A stretch of DNA of 64,000 nt from Dacryopinax spathularia. Taxonomy: Eukaryota > Basidiomycota > Dacrymycetes > Dacrymycetales > Dacrymycetaceae. The stretch lies in NCBI GenBank assembly GCA_037974965.1, contig JBBPFI010000004.1, positions 62,001 to 126,000 of the forward strand, in the 5' to 3' direction. Of the stretch, positions 57,275-64,000 are shown piece by piece; the first letter of the stretch is position 1, and each line of letters begins with the position of its first letter. The notes under the pieces were generated by a model. That model ran no database searches, was not told where the DNA came from, and worked only from the letters and a program-made list of their open reading frames with translations. The position numbers were made by a program, and so were the translations under genes.

Positions 57275-58963
57275 ATGAACCCTCAGAATTCCAGACGACG
57301 CTTCGCAATCAGTGGACCGAGCACTCACCATGCCGCTCCTGCAGTAGGCCAGCCGCCAACCCCTACCCGCCCCTCCTCCCACGGTCACTTTGCTTCATAT
57401 AATACGCCGGCCCCTGGAACACCTGGGTCTGTGCAAACCCCCTCTCGCAGAGCACCACCACTTCCGCACGCCGTTGCCTCCCAGGGATACAATCTGGTGT
57501 TTCCCGAGCAAGCCATGCCCATTTTCCGTCCTTCCTCTCAGTTTCGGCAGGCCGGCGAAGTGGAAATGTTCCAAGGTGTGTAATCGAGCAGACCACACTG
57601 TCTATGGCTCACTGTCTGGTAGGCCACCTACCCTATCAACTAGCAGACTATTCGAGGTATCACACTGGTACGATCGATCCAGCCTGGATTTCGCAGGGGG
57701 GAAATACTCCTCAGCAGGAGCACGAAGGGCGTAGACAGTACCTGCCGGAAGACGAGGACGACGAGTACGCAATGATGTCATTGTGTACGGAGACTGGCAT
57801 TGACTCTCTGGTTCGGAAATTGCTCAGCGGATCGCTGTCCCCTACACCCCTGCCAACAAACGAAAACTGGTCGCAGGCGTCCTTCTCGGCCTCCTCCTTC
57901 GGAGCTGGAAGCGAGAGCAGCCAATATTTCAACAGCCCGTCCACCGAATCAGAAACATTCGTGGATGGCCGGGCGCCTTCCATCGCAGCCAGTCTTCCCG
58001 ACAGCCTATGCGATCCGGACTACTCCCCATTCGCCTCGAGCTCGAGCGCAATGTTTGCTGCGTCTTCTCCCTCAAGTCCGCCGCCCGACAGGCTCGACCT
58101 ACGGCGAGGCCACCCTCGCTCGCCTGCGTCCTTCGTACAGGCAACTCACGAGCAGGAGCAGCCTGTCGTCCAGTCTCGAGTCAGGTCGAGGAACGTCGCA
58201 GCTTTCCGGATACCACATAGCGAGCCACAAGGGGATGAACGCATGGGTAGTCATCGCCCTTGGACACTGGCCGACCTCGACGCCGAGGGCAAAATCCTCC
58301 CTTACCAAGACGGCACCTTCTGGTCACCGGAATACTGTGAACGGCTAGGTCGGTCTTTCCAGAACGAGTTTGACCACCGGGCCTTCCATGAGGCAGATCA
58401 TGAGCTCACGTTAGCACCCCTCGCTTCTCCTTGATGTCACTCGCTTATCTGCCACTAGGAAGGAGGAAATGCAAGCGAATGCACTGCAAGTCGGTACCCG
58501 GCAGTACAAGTGTGCCTGGGAATGCTGCACGCACATTCGTTCTGGCGTCTCATTTGGCCGAGCGTTCGAGCTCGAGCGACACATGCGTAGCACGCATTCG
58601 GCCATGCGCCATAAATGTCCCTATTGTGACAAGCAGTACGCTCGGCACGACCTGGTCTTGAGGCACTGCGAAAGCGCGCATGCGGGACGCAAGGCGGCCG
58701 CTAGACGGGGGACAAACACAACTGTCGCACCGGGCGGTGTTAGAGGGACGCAGAGGAGCAAGGGTGCGGGTACTTCGAGGAAGCGTGCGGGATCAGGCTC
58801 CAGCTCGAGTCCCGGCAGGGGACCCGGATCAGGCGGCGGAAGACGGGGTGCAGACACGCCAGAGAGTGAAGAAGAGTCGTACGTTCCGACTGCCAGCACA
58901 CTGCGCACGGTCGCTCAAGCGACTCGACCCCCGTTTCTTCGGTCCAGCACAAGCCGAAATTAG
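57275..58963 (+). CDS. C2H2 zinc-finger transcription factor, three exons
   Basis: Start at 57275 (MNPQNSRRRFAISG). Exon 1 is Pro/Ser-rich. An intron (donor gtgtgt near 57576, acceptor actag near 57642) leads to a long Ser/Pro-rich middle with an acidic helix (EDEDDEYAMMSL). A second intron (near 58411-58459) leads to two zinc fingers: YKCAWECCTHIRSGVSFGRAF...LERHMRSTH and HKCPYCDKQYARHDLVLRHCESAH. The first finger has a long loop between its cysteine pair and histidines, the second is canonical. The tail is Arg/Gly/Ser-rich (possible nuclear signal). About 520 residues; a DNA-binding regulator of unknown targets. Confidence 0.82.
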
Positions 58964-60725
58964 GTGACTCCTTCATTATCCCTTTTTGGCAGACCAGACC
59001 CGTCGAAACAGTCATAGTCCTCGTTGCGGATAAGTTACTTCGTACAACACCTATTTATGACTCGAGCGGTTCATCAGGTATTCTTGGGTATATGTATTAC
59101 CAGATTGTGTGTATATTGCATTAAAAAAGAATTATTTATTTACCCCGGTGCTAGAGAGTGACGAATGATCCCGTTGTTGCCGCCCCCTGGCCTTTGTGCG
59201 AACACCCCAGAGGCAGATAACAAATCGATGGAGCAAATCCTGGTCTGATCTTGGCCCCTGCTGTGCGCCACATGTTCTTCCCCACAATGGGCACATCTAA
59301 AACTGGACTAGCCCATCATTCCAGTCGGAAGCCGTCCATTCCGCTCCGCACGGCACCCCTCTTTTCCCGCTCTGCCAAGCGTCGCAAACAATACGATTTT
59401 CCCATCCTCTGACAGATCATGCGATTACTTGCGCCAGAGCAGCAGCGACAAGCACAGAGCCCCAAGGCACAGGCGGATTTACCCAATCGCTGGGGAAGGG
59501 GTCGTGTGAACGGGACGCATGGGGCAGGGACAATCTGGCAGGGAGGAAGGCACGCACCCTATGGCTGATGCTCCGGTTGTCCGCCGATGGTCCCGATATG
59601 GCAATCGGCAGGAAATGCGATAGAACAATTCGGCAGGACACATTCATTCGCGCAGAATGGCGGGACCGTGCTGGCGACGGTAGCGCGGATAGATGACGTG
59701 GGGTGACTGTTCTGGCTTCTGGCTTCTGGTGGAACGGAGACTGGCGCCATCGATAGGCGGGATTGTCGGCATGCCGAGCGCCAGCTTTGCGCGTGAAAGG
59801 GTTCATGTTGTCGGTTCTGGACTGACGAATGGAGGTAAAAGAACAACAGAGAGGAGCGGCGCGCTAGAAGGTCCGAAGTCCTGGCAGAGCATGTACCTGA
59901 TTCGACCGAGTGCGGTCGACCACGAACGGTAGCTGTCATAGCCCGCAAACAATACGACATCACCCTCCAGCGCTGGCCGGGCAGATGATATGTCCAGCCG
60001 AGTTTTCAGAACGGGTGCGAGCAGATAGCGCGGACCGCGAGAATCGGAGCAGCTTCTGCACTCTGGCCCACGGACAGCCGCGAACTCGAGCGTATCATTC
60101 CGGCGAGTGAAGAAGTTGATGGAAGTGATTCCGGCATTGATCGATCACCGGATTGTCGTCAGTCGTCCTCCAAACCCTGCGTTCGAATACGCACGATGGG
60201 ATTAGATTGCGCTGGATGGGATTGGATTCCTCCACGGGGTTTAGTGGAATAAAAAGAAGCAGTGCACAGTCAGGCGCTGATGGCGGAGCGAAGTCAGCCC
60301 GACTCAGGATGTTGCGTTCACCCTAGGCAGACGAGGATCGGGACCTAATAGGCCCTTTCGGCCCTATGAACCCGAACGGCCTAGTAGGGGTTCTACCCGT
60401 TGAGATCTACACAGGACCTTTGCACGACCGGATCCGATGTCCTCTTTAGGCCCCTCGGAAGACAGATCGGTCAATTCCTGGACTCGGCCTTCTGCTCGCT
60501 CCCGGAACGGTGGGATAACCTCCTCTCGGCGTAGAGGTCTAACCCTCGCTTCTGAAGTACTATGCTGGTTAGACAGCGATCTGTTCTCAGAGCGCAAATC
60601 TCCTCATGACAATTTGGGCCTTTTGATCTCCTCAAATCACGTTCTCTCTGGACGATAAAGTTCGTGAAGACAATGCCGCTAGCTCTGCTTGTCGCCTCTT
60701 CGTTCTTACACGTCTCCGATCTCCC
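58964..60725. other. Long intergenic region
   Basis: About 1.76 kb with no supported gene. It holds an A/T-rich stretch near 59120-59140 and GGCC-rich short inverted words near 60350-60385, without clear element ends. Confidence 0.4.
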
Positions 60726-61451
60726 ATGGACGAGCTACCGTGGCGACTCGAGCTGGAGAGGAAGGAGGACGTCGATCCTTGGCGAGCCTTCGTTCTTGCC
60801 TATTTCTCGTCATTCCTCAGCACGACCGACAGTCGCCTGCACAACCCGCCCGAAGATTGCGAGGATGGCCTTCGATTGGGTCGCAAGGTCTGGCGTATCA
60901 TACTCTCTTGCCGAGATCTGGTCACAGGCGGAATCGAACGGGATCTCGAGCAGTGCGTGCGATGCATGACCCAGGCTCTTGTGGATTATCTTTCATTCTA
61001 CTATGGAGTCGATCACCCTACTGTCTGCGACCGCCTTCTCCGATCTGAACCGCAACGACCGGTCAAGCTCTGGAACCTGTTTCAAGCTTGCTGGTACGGC
61101 AGCCCGAAAGCAGAACATAGTGAGGCTCAGAACCCTCGACCTTACTCGTGCTAAAGCACTTTTCAGTTCGATCATATGCTCGCAGAGCCCGGACCTGTGC
61201 GAAAGACTATAAGCGAGCCATATCGACATTAGGAACAGATCAGCTAAGGGAAGAGTTGATCGCCCGCCGAGACGCTGGTGATCGACGAACTCGGGCACAC
61301 TTCAAAGACCTTCTTGACCGTTTTTTACTACAGCGTACGTCTCCGTTCCAAGCAGACCTATTCTTCTGACCAGTTGCTCACAGATCCTGAAGTTGGCCGA
61401 AATGGAGCTGGTCGTCGTCAGGTCCCTTCAGTAGAGCTAGTGTTTACATAG
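60726..61451 (+). CDS. Unrecognised protein, three exons
   Basis: From the ATG at 60726, exon 1 encodes MDELPWRLELERKEDVDPWR and a run of amphipathic helices. A 48-base intron (gtgagg...ttttcag, with a gctaa branch-like site) joins AEH-IRSYARRARTCAKDYK, and a second (gtacgt...tcacag) joins FLLQ-HPEVGRNG. About 209 residues, rich in Arg, Asp and Leu, probably all-helical. No family is recognised. It starts a group of three unfamiliar genes at the window edge. Confidence 0.5.
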
Positions 61452-62013
61452 TGATTAGATCTGTGAACCGAGATAGCGGTACAATTCCATATTCGATCAT
61501 CAAATACCAGCGGACCCAGTCCTTGGTCGGAGAAAGTTCTTCCTCTCATCACTGTCTCAACACGATCTACACAGACACAGATCTGACCCAATGGAATCGT
61601 CCTTCGTCCGCGATGCCTACAGCCGGTCTGTTCAGGCTCTCACCGTCGTCTCATCCTCTTAACCGAACTGAAAGAAAAGTCCTCTACATCCTCTCCTCGC
61701 TTTACTGATCCGCTGGTGGACTGTGCGGCCGAGCCTGAGGGGCTGAGGACCTCGACCTCATGGAGCTAGCAGGTTGCGACCAGCGTTCTGCAGGTCGTCC
61801 CGCCTGCGATCTACGAGCTGAAGGAGCCCGCTCAATGCGAACCAGGTCCTGTACTCCTTCGGGCGTTCGAACTGGGTCATATGCTCATATCCGCGATTGA
61901 AATAGGATCAAAATTACAGGACCAATGGGTATCTACGTACCATCCCATACGACGCAGTTCGTATGAGAGCGATCAGGGGGAACGCTGCCCGCTATACACT
62001 CCGGACCAGCCGA
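61452..62013. other. Intergenic
   Basis: Nothing recognisable between the convergent unknown genes. Confidence 0.4.
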
Positions 62014-62790
62014 CTAGGTCGCTTTGACCTTTCCCCCTGCCTTGCGCTCCTGAAGCCGGTCACTCCTGCGAAGCTTCTTCGAACCCGACGGCCTTCGAGC
62101 GCTCGAGCTTTCTTTCTGATCCACATCATCGACCTTCTCGGAGGACATGCGCTACACGATATGGTCAGGCAAAAGATCGTTCAAGGAACAATAGAAGCTC
62201 ACATCGACATACGCATAGAACAAGTCAAAGGTGGTCACCGGCGGACGGGCGTCAGTGTGGCCGTTCTTGATCTTTTCCTCCCATTCGCTAATCGCGATCG
62301 CATCCTCTGCCAGGGAGGTCTGAGAGACGTTGAGCGGAAGGTCGCGATCCGGAGACGGTTGTGCTCACCTCAGCTCGTACGACCAGCGTGTCTATGAGGA
62401 TGGCCAGCTCCTCCTGCAGGAAATCCTCCGCATCCAGCCCAGAATTCGGGTCTGGATGACCGAACGCTTCGGCAGGACGACGTCGACCACTCATCTCGTT
62501 CCTCTCGAGGGGTAGATTGACCTCCGACTCGCTCGGCTCGATCTTCACAATCATCGACTCTTGCTGTGGATCCATGGGGGTTTTCGACTGCGATTGATGA
62601 CCAGCAGGCGGTGCAGCTGGCAGTTCCTGGGTTCTTTCATCCGAAGGAGAGGCTGTCCTTTGCGTTAGCAAGATCCATTCACGAGACACGCCGGGGACGT
62701 GCCTTTGGGTCCCTCTACAGGATCACGAAGGCGATTGCGGGCGGCGATCTTTTTTCTTGCGGCTCCGTTCTTTACCCTCTTCGCCATGGT
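62014..62790 (-). CDS. Unrecognised basic/acidic protein, four exons
   Basis: Minus-strand gene starting at 62790 (MAKRVKNGAARKKIAARNRL, strongly basic). Three introns keep frame: near 62701 (with a tgctaac branch-like site), near 62368 and near 62191. The middle has MIVKIEPSESEV, where VKIE fits the sumoylation consensus, then GLDAEDFLQEELAILIDTLVVRAE, a likely helix. The last exon is again basic (SKKLRRSDRLQERKAGG). About 205 residues. The composition suggests a nuclear protein; function unknown. The start codon is 228 bases from that of the next, divergent gene. Confidence 0.5.
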
Positions 62791-63018
62791 CGCTTTTAGA
62801 TAGTGTAGATCTTAATAAGAGCTTGTTGAGCCAATTATTAGCGAGAAGTGAACCGGGCGGAACGTCGGATAGTCGCAATAGTGATCGTCTGAGCGAGAGT
62901 AAGATCTCGCTCACGTGACCGAGCAAGCGCGTTCAGCGACACGCGACACACGAATGTTGCGCTTCGCGGTCTTTGTTCCTTCCTATCTTGGTGACTACAA
63001 GAACAGCAGAAAAACAGC

Positions 63019-64000
63019 ATGTCTCTCGTTATTCCTAATCATCGTCTTGCTCTCGGATCTAAAGAGAATCGGCCAGTTCAAGAACATGAGATCCAAGGTC
63101 CGTTCAACCCGCATATACGATCAGCTGAGTCTGACAGGCAAGTCACAGATCTCTGGGACGCCTTGAACTCCAAGATAGGGCTACAGTCGACCTCTACGAA
63201 CACGTTCCTAGAGGGTTTATTCTCGGATAAGGACGTTTCGCAGCTGGGACTGCTATCCTCGCCTGCGGGCGTTCCTGCTTTCTCGGTCGACTACGGGTCA
63301 GGCATATTGGAGCCCAACCCCGATACCCAGACGACCGATGAGCTCTTGAACTCGTATATTCGTGAGCACAGCATTGCAGGGCCCTCAAGTCTGTGCATCA
63401 GTGGATCTAATATCAGGAACTGACCCTTCAATGTAGATCGGTCACCCTATCCCACTAAAGACTATCTTCCAGCGGGCACCGCAGAACCTGTCCTCGGCCT
63501 GAACGATTACAGCTGGATCTCGGGTTCAGACAGCATGCCAGGCTTTTCGGAAGACCGCAGCAACTCGGTATGTGCTCTATAATCTCTAACGTGCGCACCG
63601 CTTATTGTCCCTGTAGATCAGCCACGACTGGTCCGCCCAGCAGTCGGATGACCTCTTATTGGCTGGTCTATTCGATCCTGCGGCCTCTCGTGGTGCGCTG
63701 CAGATGTCAGGGTCGGGTCAGCTCTATCATCATCAATCGATCCAATCTTCAGGCTTGGGGTCATCGGGAGCCTCAGGATATCAGGATGGAGGTGGAACGA
63801 ATGAGGCACCACCTGGTTCCGATCCAACTCCTCCGAGCGGCCCTCTCCGACAACCATCAGAGCCGTCCAGTGGCTCCGAAGACGGACAGGAAAGACGAGG
63901 AGCTGAAGATCATTCCGACGCAGGGACTTCTGTAGAGGGTGAGGATGAGGATCTGGAGGATGAGGGAAATGCAGAGAGAATGGACGCGGAAGAACGGCGC
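63019..64000 (+). CDS. Acidic Ser/Gly-rich protein, partial (runs off window)
   Basis: Start at 63019 (MSLVIPNHRLALGSKENRPV). Introns near 63391-63437 (gtctgt...atgtag) and 63569-63617 (gtatgt...ctgtag) remove apparent stops and keep frame: AGPSS-NRSPYPTKDY and EDRSNS-ISHDWSAQQ. The visible part is about 290 residues, with hydrophobic-in-acidic motifs (DLWDALNSKIG, FLEGLFSDKDVSQLGLL, DDLLLAGLFDP) reminiscent of activation domains, then a Ser/Gly/Pro-rich linker and an acidic tail (EGEDEDLEDEGNAERMDAEE). The rest lies beyond the window. It could be the N-terminal half of a transcription factor whose DNA-binding part is not visible; that is inference. Confidence 0.5.

Noticed and set aside
61963-62397. 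Plus-strand frame of 144 residues
   Set aside because: Antisense to the spliced minus-strand gene at 62014-62790, which has regular introns and a basic/acidic domain pattern.

Overview
The window reads as nuclear DNA of a filamentous basidiomycete. Genes are dense and on both strands, most are split by introns of about 45-60 bases with GT...AG ends, and a Plavaka-type transposase, a Cin1-type intersectin and a very compact gene layout all fit that group. This placement rests on gene content and intron style; the species cannot be named from sequence alone.

Layout. 0-9.7 kb: an F-box-like protein, an SRPK-like kinase with a repeat-bearing tail, a small unknown gene, an apparently complete Plavaka DNA transposase and a small membrane protein. 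10.5-30.2 kb: the main accessory region, an array of twelve short-chain dehydrogenase/reductase (SDR) copies of the norsolorinic-acid-ketoreductase/sniffer type. Eleven look intact and one is a pseudogene. Seven lie on the plus strand and five on the minus strand, so the two blocks run into each other tail to tail at about 21 kb. A single-exon multi-pass membrane protein sits inside the minus block, and a 690-bp CACTA-type miniature transposon lies just upstream of it. 30.8-40.5 kb: conserved cell-biology genes, the Paf1-complex subunit Cdc73 and, divergently, a large intersectin (EH, WH2-like, two SH3, RhoGEF, PH). 41-47.9 kb: a poorly coding stretch with an HMG-box transcription factor and two more copies of the same CACTA miniature element. 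48-58.9 kb: a RhoGAP protein, an EXPERA-like membrane protein, the NatC subunit Mak10/NAA35, mitochondrial tryptophanyl-tRNA synthetase and a C2H2 zinc-finger protein. 60.7-64 kb: three genes I do not recognise, the last running off the window.

How it fits together. The conserved genes are housekeeping (transcription elongation, endocytosis and Rho signalling, N-terminal acetylation, mitochondrial translation). The SDR array is a local family expansion. Its members fall into three intron classes (three, two or one intron at shared positions), which records the order of duplications and intron losses. No polyketide synthase, terpene synthase or P450 is present, so a classical secondary-metabolite cluster is not supported, although the membrane protein inside the array may share a function with the SDRs. 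Coordinates of spliced genes span first to last coding base; splice sites were read by eye from frame continuity and GT/AG signals.
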